Source: Leptolyngbyaceae cyanobacterium clean351 (lineage in GTDB: Bacteria; Cyanobacteriota; Cyanobacteriia; DAIDHW01). From it: a stretch of 57,949 nucleotides of DNA. Below, in pieces: positions 1-8,027 of this stretch (its first letter is position 1; every line of letters starts with the position of its first letter). A model generated the notes under the pieces. It searched no databases and was not told where the DNA came from. It was given only the letters and a program-made list of their open reading frames with translations. The translations under genes were made by a program, and so were the position numbers. Location: the NCBI GenBank assembly GCA_027451865.1, contig DAIDHW010000011.1, positions 1-57,949 on the forward strand. The letters are read 5' to 3'.

Positions 1-1
1 T

Positions 2-17
2 CCGGGGGGCGCTTTTT
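2..17. repeat. Left arm of a terminal inverted repeat (half of a terminator hairpin)
   Basis: The 16 bases here (CCGGGGGGCGCTTTTT) are the exact reverse complement of positions 57933-57948 at the other end. On its own this arm ends in a T-run and looks like the 3' half of an intrinsic terminator. Whether the molecule is circular, or the contig simply broke at a strong or repeated hairpin, cannot be told from the window. Confidence 0.8.
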
Positions 18-37
18 GATTGCGCTAATCTATAGGC

Positions 38-2875
38 ATGAGTGCCATTGTTGGTCTACTAGTTATTTTCGGCCTATGCCCTCTCCTGGGGGCTTTGCCA
101 TTGATTGGCATTCTCACCTATCTAAGCAGCGGTAAATCCTTAGATCGTTTGGGTACCGGCAATCTGAGTGTGGCCGCTGCCTTCTATCACGGTGGTACTT
201 GGTCTGGACTGTTGGCAGTCGGCTCAGAAGCCTTTAAGGGGATTGCGGCAGTACTTCTAGCCCGACACTTTTTCCCGGGGGAGCCCGCTTGGCCATTGCT
301 TGCCTTGAGTACCCTAGTGTTAGGACGCTACTATCTGGGAAGGGGAGCCGGAACTACAAACGTGGTTTGGGGTTGTCTAGTAGCTGCCCCGGTGACCAGT
401 TTCTTCACCCTACTCCTTGGTACTCTGGGGTTTACCCTAGTGCGAGAACGGCGCTGGGCTCGCCTGGGGGTGTTGGGCTTGTTTGTGGCAGTTACAGTTC
501 TGCGCCATGGGAATGACCCGGCCTTGGTGGTGGCAGCCTTGGTCTTAGCGGGAGTTTTAGCCCTGGTTTATCAGCACCTGCCTGACGACCTGGACCTACC
601 GGAACCTCACCAATCCCCCAGTTCTCAGGCCATGTTTAAGTTTTTTCGGGGGGACCGCAGTTTAGTGTCCCTAGAACGCCCCCTAGACCCGCAGCGCTTC
701 GGAGCCAAGGCTGCCACCTTGAGCCGGCTGCGGACTTGGGGTTACCCCGTCCCTCCCGGATGGGTGTTAGCCGCCGGAGATGACCCGGAACCTCTCATCT
801 CCTTCCTTGAGCCATCCCTCAGCCATCCCTTGGTAGTGCGCTCCTCAGCCCTCGGGGAAGATGACATCTCAGCCTCCAGCGCCGGTCAGTATCAGACTAT
901 CCTGCAGGTGGTGGACCGACCCGGCCTAGAAAAAGCGATTCTCACCTGTTTTGCCTCCTATAGTGACCCAGTGGCCGAGCGATACCGCCGGGATCGAGGG
1001 CTCCAGGAAGCCAGTATGGCCCTAGTGATCCAACCCCAGATCAACGGGGTTTTTTCTGGGGTGACTTTCAGCCGCAATCCCGTGACGCGTCAGGGTAGTG
1101 AAGTGGTTGTTGAAGCTTTACCAGGACCCGCTAGCCTAATTGTCTCGGGCCGAGTCACCCCTGAGAGCTACCGGGTAACGCTCCCGCCCGTGGATTTCAA
1201 GGACAGTTGGGTACTGCCAGAATCCGGCGGCTGGCAGGTAGACGGCCGGGGCGATGTACCACCACACCTGATTGCCCAGGTAGCTTTTTTAGCTCGCCAT
1301 TTAGAGGGTCGTTACCATGGTGTCCCCCAGGACCTAGAGTGGACCTACGATGGCCAGAGCCTTTGGCTGCTGCAGGCCCGGCCTGTCACCACCCTGATGC
1401 CAATTTGGACTCGCCGCATTGCCGCTGAAGTTATCCCCGGTCTAGTTCATCCTTTGACCTGGTCGATCAATCATCCCCTAACCAGCCAAGCCTGGGGAGA
1501 CCTGTTCAGGTTGGTACTGGGGAAAAAGGCTGCTGGCCTCGAATTTTCCCGCTTAGCAATCCTGCACCACGGCTATGGATACTTCAATGCCTCCTTGTTG
1601 GGGGAAATTTTCCAGCGGATGGGGTTACCGGTAGAAAGCCTAGACTTTCTGACCCGGGGTGGTTCCTTGTCTCGTCCTTCCTGGCAAGTGACCTTGAGGA
1701 ATCTGCCCGGACTTTTGGCCTTGGCCAAACGCGAGTGGTCTGTCGGCCGAGATTTTGCCCGGGATTTGCGCACCTTCTTTCAGCCCGCCCTAGCGGCCCT
1801 GCACCCCCTAGGAGATAGTTCTCAAGCGGACTTGATTCAACGAGCCCGGACCCTGATCCGGCTCCTGGAGCGGGCTACCTACTACAGTATTCTGGTGCCC
1901 CTAGGGGTGGCCCTGCGGCAGGCCCTAGGGCTGATTCCCCCTGGAGCCCGAGGTTATGCCCCAGAACTAGCCGCCTTGGCCCAGGTCCAAACCCTAGCCC
2001 AACAGGTCCGACTGAAGTTTCCGCAAATTCAGGCCGAAGCGGTTTTTACCACCCTCGAGAAACATCCGGAAGGCCAAGAGTTACTCACCGCCCTTGCACA
2101 GATCAAGACCAGTTTTGGGTACCTGAGCGCTGCTGGTACCGATATCACCGTGCCTACCTGGCAGGAAGACTCAGGTCCCCTCGAGCAAATGTTTATTCAG
2201 AGTTGTGGGGGCCAGCTACCCAGCCAACTCCCCTCCCAGGAAAATCCCCGTTTGACCCTCAAAGGCCAGGTCAGTGAACTCTACAGTCAGCTAATGGCTC
2301 AGTTGCGCTGGACCTACTTGGCCTTGGCCCAGCAATGGTGTGACAAGGGAAACCTCCGAGTACCAGAAGATATTTTCTTTCTGGAGCGGCCGGAAATCGA
2401 GTCCCCAGACTTCTCCCAGTTCCCGGCCAAAATTGCCCAACGCCGGGAAGCCCACAGCCAAAATGCCAAGCTTGATGTCGTCCCCCCCCTGGTTTACGGC
2501 CAGACGCCCCCAGAGTTATACTCTCTATCCACTCGTCCTACCAGTCGCCGGTACCAAGGGGTAGGGGCTAGTCCGGGACGGGTGGAAGGGCGAGTGAAAG
2601 TGCTGCGTAATTTAACTGCCCTGCCGCCCCTTGACCGTAGCCTCATCCTAGTAGTACCCTACACGGATGCTGGTTGGGCTCCAGTCTTAGCTCAGGCTGG
2701 AGGGCTGATTGCAGCCACAGGGGGGTGTTTATCCCACGGGGCCATCATCGCCCGGGAGTATGCAATCCCGGCGGTGATGGATATTCAGGAGGCCATGGCT
2801 ATTTTTGAAGACGGGCAGTTGGTGCGCCTTGATGGGGAAAGGGGTGTGGTAGAAATTCTGGCTTTGCGGCTATGA
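38..2875 (+). CDS. PlsY-like membrane domain fused to a PEP-synthase/rifampin-phosphotransferase-like enzyme
   Basis: 945 residues. Residues 1-185 are hydrophobic with about six membrane segments and resemble PlsY acylphosphate:glycerol-3-phosphate acyltransferase: a GTGN motif near residue 40 and SEAFKG near 63. The second PlsY glycine/histidine motif is replaced by GRYYLGRGAG, so acyltransferase activity is doubtful. From about residue 205 follows a pyruvate-phosphate-dikinase/PEP-synthase ATP-binding domain (VVRSSALGEDD near 268; FSGVTFSRNP near 342). A helical middle region (about 460-860) comes next, then a swivelling phosphohistidine domain with GGCLSHGAIIAREY near 895-908, its His near 900. 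The C-terminal TIM barrel of PEP synthase is absent. ATP-grasp, helical domain and His domain in that order is the layout of rifampin phosphotransferases. Inferred role: ATP-dependent phosphotransfer to an unknown, perhaps membrane-associated, acceptor. No upstream gene is visible in the window. Confidence 0.85.
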   Translation: MSAIVGLLVIFGLCPLLGALPLIGILTYLSSGKSLDRLGTGNLSVAAAFYHGGTWSGLLAVGSEAFKGIAAVLLARHFFPGEPAWPLLALSTLVLGRYYLGRGAGTTNVVWGCLVAAPVTSFFTLLLGTLGFTLVRERRWARLGVLGLFVAVTVLRHGNDPALVVAALVLAGVLALVYQHLPDDLDLPEPHQSPSSQAMFKFFRGDRSLVSLERPLDPQRFGAKAATLSRLRTWGYPVPPGWVLAAGDDPEPLISFLEPSLSHPLVVRSSALGEDDISASSAGQYQTILQVVDRPGLEKAILTCFASYSDPVAERYRRDRGLQEASMALVIQPQINGVFSGVTFSRNPVTRQGSEVVVEALPGPASLIVSGRVTPESYRVTLPPVDFKDSWVLPESGGWQVDGRGDVPPHLIAQVAFLARHLEGRYHGVPQDLEWTYDGQSLWLLQARPVTTLMPIWTRRIAAEVIPGLVHPLTWSINHPLTSQAWGDLFRLVLGKKAAGLEFSRLAILHHGYGYFNASLLGEIFQRMGLPVESLDFLTRGGSLSRPSWQVTLRNLPGLLALAKREWSVGRDFARDLRTFFQPALAALHPLGDSSQADLIQRARTLIRLLERATYYSILVPLGVALRQALGLIPPGARGYAPELAALAQVQTLAQQVRLKFPQIQAEAVFTTLEKHPEGQELLTALAQIKTSFGYLSAAGTDITVPTWQEDSGPLEQMFIQSCGGQLPSQLPSQENPRLTLKGQVSELYSQLMAQLRWTYLALAQQWCDKGNLRVPEDIFFLERPEIESPDFSQFPAKIAQRREAHSQNAKLDVVPPLVYGQTPPELYSLSTRPTSRRYQGVGASPGRVEGRVKVLRNLTALPPLDRSLILVVPYTDAGWAPVLAQAGGLIAATGGCLSHGAIIAREYAIPAVMDIQEAMAIFEDGQLVRLDGERGVVEILALRL

Positions 2876-2889
2876 TGAAAAGGCTTAGA

Positions 2890-2963
2890 CGGGATGTAGC
2901 GCAGCTTGGTAGCGCATCTGCTTTGGGAGCAGAGGGTCGCAGGTTCGAATCCTGTCATCCCGA
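2890..2963 (+). tRNA. tRNA-Pro (anticodon TGG)
   Basis: A 74-base cloverleaf can be folded by hand. It has a 7-bp acceptor stem (CGGGATG with CATCCCG), a D-arm GCGC/GCGC, an anticodon stem TCTGC/GCAGA with loop TTTGGGA (anticodon TGG), and a T-arm GCAGG/CCTGT with loop TTCGAAT. CCA is not encoded; the discriminator base is A. It sits 14 bases after the preceding fusion gene, on the same strand, and 3 bases from the end of the convergent yraN gene. Confidence 0.95.
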
Positions 2964-2966
2964 TTT

Positions 2967-3347
2967 TTAAATGCAGTCGGCTTCGAAGGCCCCCGGGACA
3001 TACTCCCAAAGCTCTAACTTCTGGTCAGGGCGCCTGCTCACCAAGGCCACATCAAACCGGCAGGCATAGTCAGACCATTGGGGATAGGCTCCCAAGAAAG
3101 CGATAGCAGCTTGGGTGAGATGTTCTCGTTTTTTGGGGGTGATAGCCAAGCGTCCCCCCTGGTCCCAACTGCCGCGGCTGCGAGTCTTCACCTCCACAAG
3201 GGCGATTACTAACTCCTGGCGGGCAATTAAGTCTATTTCTCCCCCTCCGCCGCGCCAGCGCTGCCTGAGGATCTCCCAGCCCTGGGCGCTCAGCCAGTCG
3301 GCCACCACTGCCTCACCCCGGGCTCCGAGGGTAGAGTCTCTGGGCAT
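2967..3347 (-). CDS. yraN: YraN/UPF0102 family endonuclease-fold protein
   Basis: 126 residues starting at the ATG at 3347 (MPRDSTLGARGE). A longer frame reaches 3524, but its extra 59 residues do not resemble the family and would overlap the divergent gene's start. GARGEAVVADWL near residue 8, GGEIDLIA and ALVEVKTRS near 40-60 match the UPF0102 family, which has a PD-(D/E)XK nuclease-like core (E-I-D-L and E-V-K). The length fits the usual 115-130 residues. The cellular role is poorly known; a link to Holliday-junction processing has been proposed for some members. It is transcribed toward tRNA-Pro, leaving only 3 bases between them. Confidence 0.88.
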   Translation of the reverse strand: MPRDSTLGARGEAVVADWLSAQGWEILRQRWRGGGGEIDLIARQELVIALVEVKTRSRGSWDQGGRLAITPKKREHLTQAAIAFLGAYPQWSDYACRFDVALVSRRPDQKLELWEYVPGAFEADCI

Positions 3348-3503
3348 GTCACACTCCCCACGTGGGGGGAACACAATCGTGTATCCTGGGATGGTTATGT
3401 CGAGTTGTATTCGGAACCATCCATAAGAGTAAAAAAGATCTAATCTCTTTCCCCACAGCCCACTTGAATTTACAATTTTCTTGCACCCTAATCTCCCTTG
3501 GTT

Positions 3504-3968
3504 ATGAATGATCAAAATAAACAAGAATTAGAAGCAGCCGATAAACCGGTAGATTCCTCTCCTCCTGGCCCTTCTCTACCTATCTCTAGTCCCATGACCC
3601 ACAATCCTCAATCTAGTCAGCAACCCGGAGACCGCCCCCCCCTCACCGCTGAGCAGGTCAGCGCCCTTAGCAAGCAACTGCTAGAGTTTATCCAGCAGCT
3701 GCCCGTTTATATGTTCAACACCTTTCAAACCAGCCCCCTGCGCACGGCTGGTCTAGTTCTGGGGGCTATCTTTGGGGTCAAGCTTGGCTTTGCCATCCTT
3801 GATGCCCTTAACGATATTCCCCTAGTATCTCCTACTTTTGAACTAGTGGGGATTGGCTACACGGCTTGGTTCACCTACCGTTACCTGCTCTTCGCCCCCA
3901 ACCGCAAGGAGCTCGGTGAACAGATCGATACTATCAGCGCCAAGATTCTTGGCAAAAAAAATAACTAA
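3504..3968 (+). CDS. CAAD-domain (CURT1-type) thylakoid membrane protein
   Basis: 154 residues from the ATG at 3504; a TTG two codons upstream is also possible. The first 50 residues are polar, Pro/Ser-rich and disordered. An amphipathic stretch follows (VSALSKQLLEFIQQLP). Two hydrophobic helices joined by a short loop (LRTAGLVLGAIFGVKLGFAIL and FELVGIGYTAWFTYRYLLF) come next, and then a charged amphipathic tail with RKELGEQIDTISAKILG. This is the CAAD layout found appended to some cyanobacterial aminoacyl-tRNA synthetases and in plant CURT1, which shapes thylakoid membranes. Here the domain stands alone, so a thylakoid-membrane role is inferred. A bidirectional-looking hairpin at 4050-4076 may end its transcript. 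Confidence 0.85.
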   Translation: MNDQNKQELEAADKPVDSSPPGPSLPISSPMTHNPQSSQQPGDRPPLTAEQVSALSKQLLEFIQQLPVYMFNTFQTSPLRTAGLVLGAIFGVKLGFAILDALNDIPLVSPTFELVGIGYTAWFTYRYLLFAPNRKELGEQIDTISAKILGKKNN

Positions 3969-4049
3969 ATGAAGCCAGGGGAGCACCCTAGTTTCAGCAG
4001 GTGTAATAACTCTCTCGCCTTGATGGAGGACGAGGTTGGGTTAGTCCCG

Positions 4050-4076
4050 GGAGGTTCCCAGCTATTGGGAACCTCC
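4050..4076. terminator. Perfect 11-bp hairpin, possible bidirectional terminator
   Basis: GGAGGTTCCCA (4050-4060) pairs perfectly with TGGGAACCTCC (4066-4076) around a 5-base loop. It lies 81 bases after the CAAD gene on the plus strand and just after the end of the minus-strand relic at 4095. No long T-run follows on either strand, so it may be a weak or factor-assisted terminator. Confidence 0.55.
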
Positions 4077-4094
4077 TGATGTTAAGGCTTTTGA

Positions 4095-4666
4095 TTAGCG
4101 GTAGAGCCGGCTTACATCCACTTCCCGCTGGGAGTCAGTAATCCGGCGAGGTCCGCCAGGCAGGTGTGCGCGCTGCTCTGGGACCCGCGCTGGGGCAAGT
4201 TTAGTCTGGCTCCTGGCTTAAAGGGGCGGATCTACGAGCGGCGGAGTAATTTGTCTCCCGACATCCTTTCCCTGATTTGTTTTGCCACGAACGGCCAGAT
4301 CCCAAGTCCGGGGGGCTTCGACTGCCATTTGGTTAAAGGCTGTTGTCTTGCTTGGTAAGGGGGATTGCTGGCATGGGGGGTAATCAGAGTTACTTACTCA
4401 ACAACGGTTAGGGATATCGGGTAGTAACTATCAGGAAGTCCTTCCAGACCCCAACTATCAGCCATCCCAGGACTACGGGGGGTGAGGGCCTTGACTGCAC
4501 CTGCAGCGGGATGGTTGAATTTACCGGACTGACGAGAGGTTGGCTGCATTTGAGAAATCCTTACCTGGGGACTGGTGTCAGTGCCGGGGCTGTTACTGGG
4601 ATGAGCATGGGTCAGCGGGGGGTTAGAGCGCGCCTCTAGACCGGTGATGTAGGGGCTGGGGACAAA
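4095..4666 (-). pseudogene. Decayed minus-strand reading frame, Pro/Ser-rich, function unknown
   Basis: Translating the minus strand shows two abutting open stretches. One runs from 4666 to a TAA at 4394-4396 (about 90 codons, ending SLTVVE). The other is in a different frame from 4397 to a TAA at 4095-4097, interrupted once by a TAA at 4218-4220 and ending DVSRLYR. One frameshift near 4395 and one stop change would join them into about 190 codons rich in Pro, Ser, Thr and Arg. This composition is typical of a disordered or envelope-type tail. No start codon or ribosome site is evident upstream; the frame above 4666 is closed by TAG. I recognise no family. The hairpin at 4050-4076 lies directly downstream, as expected for a former gene end. 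It could also be chance openness in GC-rich DNA. Confidence 0.3.
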
Positions 4667-4836
4667 CTAATGTACAGTTTCCATGAAGTCAGCTTTGAAC
4701 CCTTAGCAGCCCCCTCCTAGTCCAGACCCTGGCCTTCACCCGTGGCGGTCGGGAACCTGTGATGCTCTTCGGGCGGGAGTGGCTTTGTTGGGGGAGGGCA
4801 GCAAAGGGCAGGTTAAAGACCGGAGGGCTATTCTGG

Positions 4837-5002
4837 TAGTGCAGCCCTCGAAGCCGGGGAAAACTGGCGCCCCTGCCGTAATCCCCTCGGCTGTCAATTG
4901 TTCTTCTCCATCAAAACTATAGTGCAGCCCTCGAAGCTGGGGAAAACTGGCGCCCCTGCCGTAATCCCCTCGGCTGTTAATTGTTCTTCTCCATCAAAAC
5001 TA
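4837..5002 (+). repeat. 83-bp tandem direct duplication abutting the Coq4-like start
   Basis: Positions 4837-4919 and 4920-5002 are two adjacent copies of the same 83 bases, differing at only two sites that I see (CGAAGCCGGG against CGAAGCTGGG, and GCTGTCAATT against GCTGTTAATT). The second copy ends exactly in the ATG of the Coq4-like gene at 5002. The first copy ends in the same bases but continues TATAGT instead of TATGCT. So the leader, and possibly its promoter or control element, has been duplicated. Confidence 0.92.
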
Positions 5003-5712
5003 TGCTGAAACAACTTGAAGACCTGACCCGGACGGTTCGTAATCTGCACACAGTTATGGACCTAATCAAGTCTATGGGGGAGAAAACCGAAAACGTCTTT
5101 GATATTGAGGATAACTTCCGGGATAGTGAACAGATGGAAGCCTGTGTTAATCGGGTGAAGGCAATCCCTGGGGCTAAGGCCATGCTGGAAGAGCGCTACA
5201 TGGGCCCTGATATGGACCTGGTAGCCTTATCCCAACTACCCCGCGGCACCCTGGGGCACAGCTACGCCACCGTCATGAATGCCCTAGGCTACGACCCTAA
5301 CTTCTACCGGCGGCGAGTCGTGGAAACCGATGGCGACTGGGTGACTATGCGTCTGCGCAAGACCCATGATATTGGTCATTTGGTCACTGGCTTTGGTCCT
5401 ACCGGTGGTGAATCGGGGGTGTTATCGATCCAAGCTGTGCAGATTGGTTATCCCATGTGCGTCCTTCTGCAGGCGGCTAGTCTTGCCCTGGCCCTCAAAC
5501 TTCAGCCGGAAAATCTCCCAACTATTACTAGCCAGACAGCCCGCGGCATGGGCATGGCCCTGGAGATGCAACCCTTAATTGCCCAGCGATGGGAAGAGGG
5601 GTGGGACAAACCCCTCAGCCGGTGGCGCCAAGAGCTGGGAATCACAAATCCGGTTATTGAGGAGTCCTACAGCCTGAAAAACCGCCTCCCGGGTCTAGAC
5701 CTGGACTGGTAG
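5002..5712 (+). CDS. Coq4 family protein
   Basis: 236 residues from the ATG at 5002; a TTG seven codons upstream lies inside the duplicated leader. The family signature is present: RKTHDIGHLVTGF with His122, Asp123 and His126, followed by Glu137, corresponding to the HDxxH...E zinc/iron site of Coq4. In eukaryotes and proteobacteria Coq4 acts in the ubiquinone ring pathway (oxidative C1 decarboxylation has been assigned to it). Cyanobacteria make plastoquinone instead, so a role in quinone or isoprenoid-lipid chemistry is inferred only. No other quinone gene is adjacent. The gene is preceded by about 1 kb without a recognisable intact gene and by the 83-bp tandem repeat. Confidence 0.82.
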   Translation: MLKQLEDLTRTVRNLHTVMDLIKSMGEKTENVFDIEDNFRDSEQMEACVNRVKAIPGAKAMLEERYMGPDMDLVALSQLPRGTLGHSYATVMNALGYDPNFYRRRVVETDGDWVTMRLRKTHDIGHLVTGFGPTGGESGVLSIQAVQIGYPMCVLLQAASLALALKLQPENLPTITSQTARGMGMALEMQPLIAQRWEEGWDKPLSRWRQELGITNPVIEESYSLKNRLPGLDLDW

Positions 5713-5779
5713 GCTACGGGGTTGATAGCCTCGAGGGGTGGCTGCTGTGTCCCTTGGCAGATCCCCTGAGGTTCCCTCC

Positions 5780-5811
5780 TTGACAAACTTCCCCAGGGTA
5801 ATCGCTACAAT
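5780..5811 (+). promoter_or_regulatory. Possible promoter for the secreted-protein/exporter genes
   Basis: TTGACA at 5780-5785 matches the -35 consensus exactly and TACAAT at 5806-5811 matches the -10 at five of six positions. The spacer is 20 bases, longer than the usual 16-18, so one of the two boxes may be wrong. It lies about 70 bases before the ATG at 5880. Confidence 0.4.
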
Positions 5812-5879
5812 ATGGGTTATATCAACAGACTTAGCGCCCCTGAATCTGTTTTCCTCCGCTTCAACTCTAAGGTTTATCC

Positions 5880-6683
5880 ATGCTGCAGTCCCTCTTTCGG
5901 CGGCCCCTTAAATTTGCATCCTCCTCAGGACTGCTGTTACTCTTGGGAGTGACTTTAGGGGTGGCTCCGGCCCGGGCAGACCAGGTTCCTCCTGCCCTTA
6001 CTACCCTACTGACCCAACTTGACCAAGCCGCCTCCTCCCAAAACCTCTCGGGAGTCCTAGGCTACTTTAGTGCTAACTTTACTGGCAGCGATGCTCTGAA
6101 CAAAGACGGCCTTAAAAGTAGTCTCCAGTCCCTGTGGCAGCAGTATCCCCACCTGAGCTACCACACGGAGCTGATCAAGTGGCAGCCCCAGAGAGACGGC
6201 TATACTACTAAGACTCGAACAACGGTCACCGGGGCAGATACAGTGCAAGGAAGGCTAGTCAATCTGCACGCCACAATCGTCTCACGGCAAACGATCCAAA
6301 ACCAGCAAATTACCTCCCAGACTGTCCTGGAGGAACAAAGCCAAGTCAGCTTCGGTGACCAACCGCCTACGGTACAGGTCCAAGCTCCGGCGCAGGTGCG
6401 AGTTGGGTCAACCTACCCCTTTGACGCTATTGTCCAAGAGCCCCTAGGGAACAGTTTGCTGATCGGTCTGGCCACGGAGAGCCCCGCTACCCCCGGCAAA
6501 TTCCTTGCCCCTGCTCCGGCTGATCTATCCCTGCTGGATATGGGCGGTCTGTTCAAGGATGGCACGGCCCCTGGCACCCCCCAAACTCTCTGGTTATCAG
6601 CGGTGCTTCTGGGGGAGAAGGGGGGAGTCTTTATCACCCGGCAGCTAGACGTCGGTCCTCTGACTAAAGACCATGGAAGTTAA
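5880..6683 (+). CDS. Secreted protein with NTF2-like domain
   Basis: 267 residues. A typical Sec signal peptide is present: basic start RRPLKFASS, hydrophobic LLLLLGVTLGVA, cleavage site near APARA-DQ at about residue 34. Residues 38-150 (LTQLDQAASSQNLSGVLGYFS, later LHATIVSRQTI) resemble the SnoaL/NTF2-like cone fold, although no catalytic residues can be named. Residues 150-267 look like a beta-rich domain (VQVQAPAQVRVGSTYPFDAIVQ). Predicted location is the periplasm or thylakoid lumen. It stands 36 bases before an exporter adaptor gene on the same strand, so it may be part of that unit. Function unknown. Confidence 0.7.
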   Translation: MLQSLFRRPLKFASSSGLLLLLGVTLGVAPARADQVPPALTTLLTQLDQAASSQNLSGVLGYFSANFTGSDALNKDGLKSSLQSLWQQYPHLSYHTELIKWQPQRDGYTTKTRTTVTGADTVQGRLVNLHATIVSRQTIQNQQITSQTVLEEQSQVSFGDQPPTVQVQAPAQVRVGSTYPFDAIVQEPLGNSLLIGLATESPATPGKFLAPAPADLSLLDMGGLFKDGTAPGTPQTLWLSAVLLGEKGGVFITRQLDVGPLTKDHGS

Positions 6684-6719
6684 ATCCTGACAGGGCAGTA
6701 AATTCAGAGGTCAGGAGCT

Positions 6720-8027
6720 TTGGGGAAACATCGCCACCCCTGGTTGTGGGCATTGGGGGCACTGGTGGTATTGGGGGGGGCAATTTATCTCTGGCGGCGG
6801 CCGACGACGCCCTCTGTAGACTTAGCAGCCTTGACAGTGCCAGTGCGCCAAGCTGACGTCACCCTGCGGATCCCTGCTAGCGGTACCGTAACCCCCGTGC
6901 ACACGGTGAACCTTAGTCCCAAGACTGCCGGATTGCTATCGGCCCTGTACGTTGACCAGGGAGATAGGGTGTACCGAGGAGAAGTACTCGCTCGCATGGA
7001 AAGCCAGGATATCTATCCCCAACTGCTGCAGTTTCAAGGGGTGCTTAGGCAAGCCCAAGCTAACCTGCTCCAGCTTGAGCATGGTAACCGTCCCCAAGAT
7101 ATTGCCCAGGCCCGGGCCCAAGTCAACCAAGCCCGGGCTAAGCTCCAGGCGGCTCGAGCCCAGTTCCGCCTAGACCAGGAGCGCCTTAATCGTAATGCCT
7201 TATTGGCGAGCCAAGGGGCCATTAGTCGAGATACCCTAGACGGGTTTCGCACCAGCGCCCAAGCTTCCCAGGCGGACCTTGCCTTGGACCAAGCCGCCCT
7301 CCACCAAGCCCAAGAGCAGCTGAGCCTAATGCTTGCGGGTACTCGACCAGAGCAGATTGCCCAGGCCCAAGCCCAAGTTTTACAGGCGGAAGGCCAGTTG
7401 GAGGCAGTCAAGGTCCAGCTGAGTGACACATTGCTGCGAGCGCCCTTTAACGGCATTGTTACCCAGCGCTATGCTGAGCCCGGGGACTTTGTTACCCCTA
7501 CCACCTCCGCCTCTAGCACCGCCTCGGCCACATCCACCTCCGTAGTAGCCCTGGCGGAGGGCCTAGAGGTGTTAGCCAAGGTACCCGAAGTAGATATCAG
7601 TGAGGTCCACACCGGTCAACTGGTGGACATTGTGGCTGATGCCTATCCTGAGCTAGTGTTCCGGGGCCGGGTGCGGCTGGTGGCCCCCGAAGCAGTCGTA
7701 GACCAGAATGTCACCTCCTTTCAGGTCCGGGTCTCCCTCCTGACCGGCAGTCAAAAATTACTCTCGGGGATGAACGTTAACCTGTACTTCCATGGCCAAC
7801 ACCTCCGCCAGGCGTTGCTAGTACCAACGGTAACTATCACTACCCGGGGTGGCCAGACCGGCGTCCTAGTACCCGGGGCCCAGAACCAACCTCGCTTTCA
7901 ACCCATCACTACGGGCCCCTCAGTCAAGGACCAAACCCAGGTACTCCAAGGTCTGGGACCGGGAGAGCGGGTGTTCATCCAACTCCCCCCCGGGGAAACC
8001 CTCAAGGATATCCTCAAGGAACCCTAA
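6720..8027 (+). CDS. HlyD/MacA-type membrane-fusion adaptor of an ABC exporter
   Basis: 435 residues from a TTG at 6720; no ATG is available and the AGGAG at 6713-6717 is close, so a slightly later TTG or GTG start is possible. One N-terminal membrane helix (about 8-25) is followed by a beta-barrel/lipoyl half (RIPASGTVTPV, VDQGDRVYRGEVLARME). A long Gln/Ala-rich coiled-coil hairpin (about 100-225) comes next, then the second lipoyl half (LRAPFNGIVTQRYAEPGDFV) and membrane-proximal beta domains. This is the MacA-like layout. Its stop overlaps the ATG of the permease gene by one base (TAATG), implying translational coupling. The ATPase that normally completes MacAB/DevBCA-type exporters is not adjacent. 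Confidence 0.9.
   Translation: MGKHRHPWLWALGALVVLGGAIYLWRRPTTPSVDLAALTVPVRQADVTLRIPASGTVTPVHTVNLSPKTAGLLSALYVDQGDRVYRGEVLARMESQDIYPQLLQFQGVLRQAQANLLQLEHGNRPQDIAQARAQVNQARAKLQAARAQFRLDQERLNRNALLASQGAISRDTLDGFRTSAQASQADLALDQAALHQAQEQLSLMLAGTRPEQIAQAQAQVLQAEGQLEAVKVQLSDTLLRAPFNGIVTQRYAEPGDFVTPTTSASSTASATSTSVVALAEGLEVLAKVPEVDISEVHTGQLVDIVADAYPELVFRGRVRLVAPEAVVDQNVTSFQVRVSLLTGSQKLLSGMNVNLYFHGQHLRQALLVPTVTITTRGGQTGVLVPGAQNQPRFQPITTGPSVKDQTQVLQGLGPGERVFIQLPPGETLKDILKEP

Noticed and set aside
38-2875. Ordinary phosphoenolpyruvate synthase
   Set aside because: The C-terminal PEP/pyruvate barrel is missing and a membrane PlsY-like domain is fused at the front.
2967-3524. 185-residue form of YraN starting at 3524
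   Set aside because: The extra 59 residues are unlike the family and would run into the divergent CAAD gene; the ATG at 3347 gives the normal length.
4164-4358. 64-codon plus-strand frame in the gene-poor region
   Set aside because: Composition does not look like protein, no ribosome site, and the opposite strand gives a longer, better-structured reading across the same bases.
3969-4836. RNase P RNA or another large structural RNA in the 1-kb gap
   Set aside because: The conserved RNase P core sequences could not be found on either strand; the coding relic explains part of the region better.
7034-7456. 140-codon minus-strand frame inside the adaptor gene
   Set aside because: Trp/Ala/Ser-rich shadow of the Gln/Ala coiled coil of the HlyD-type protein.
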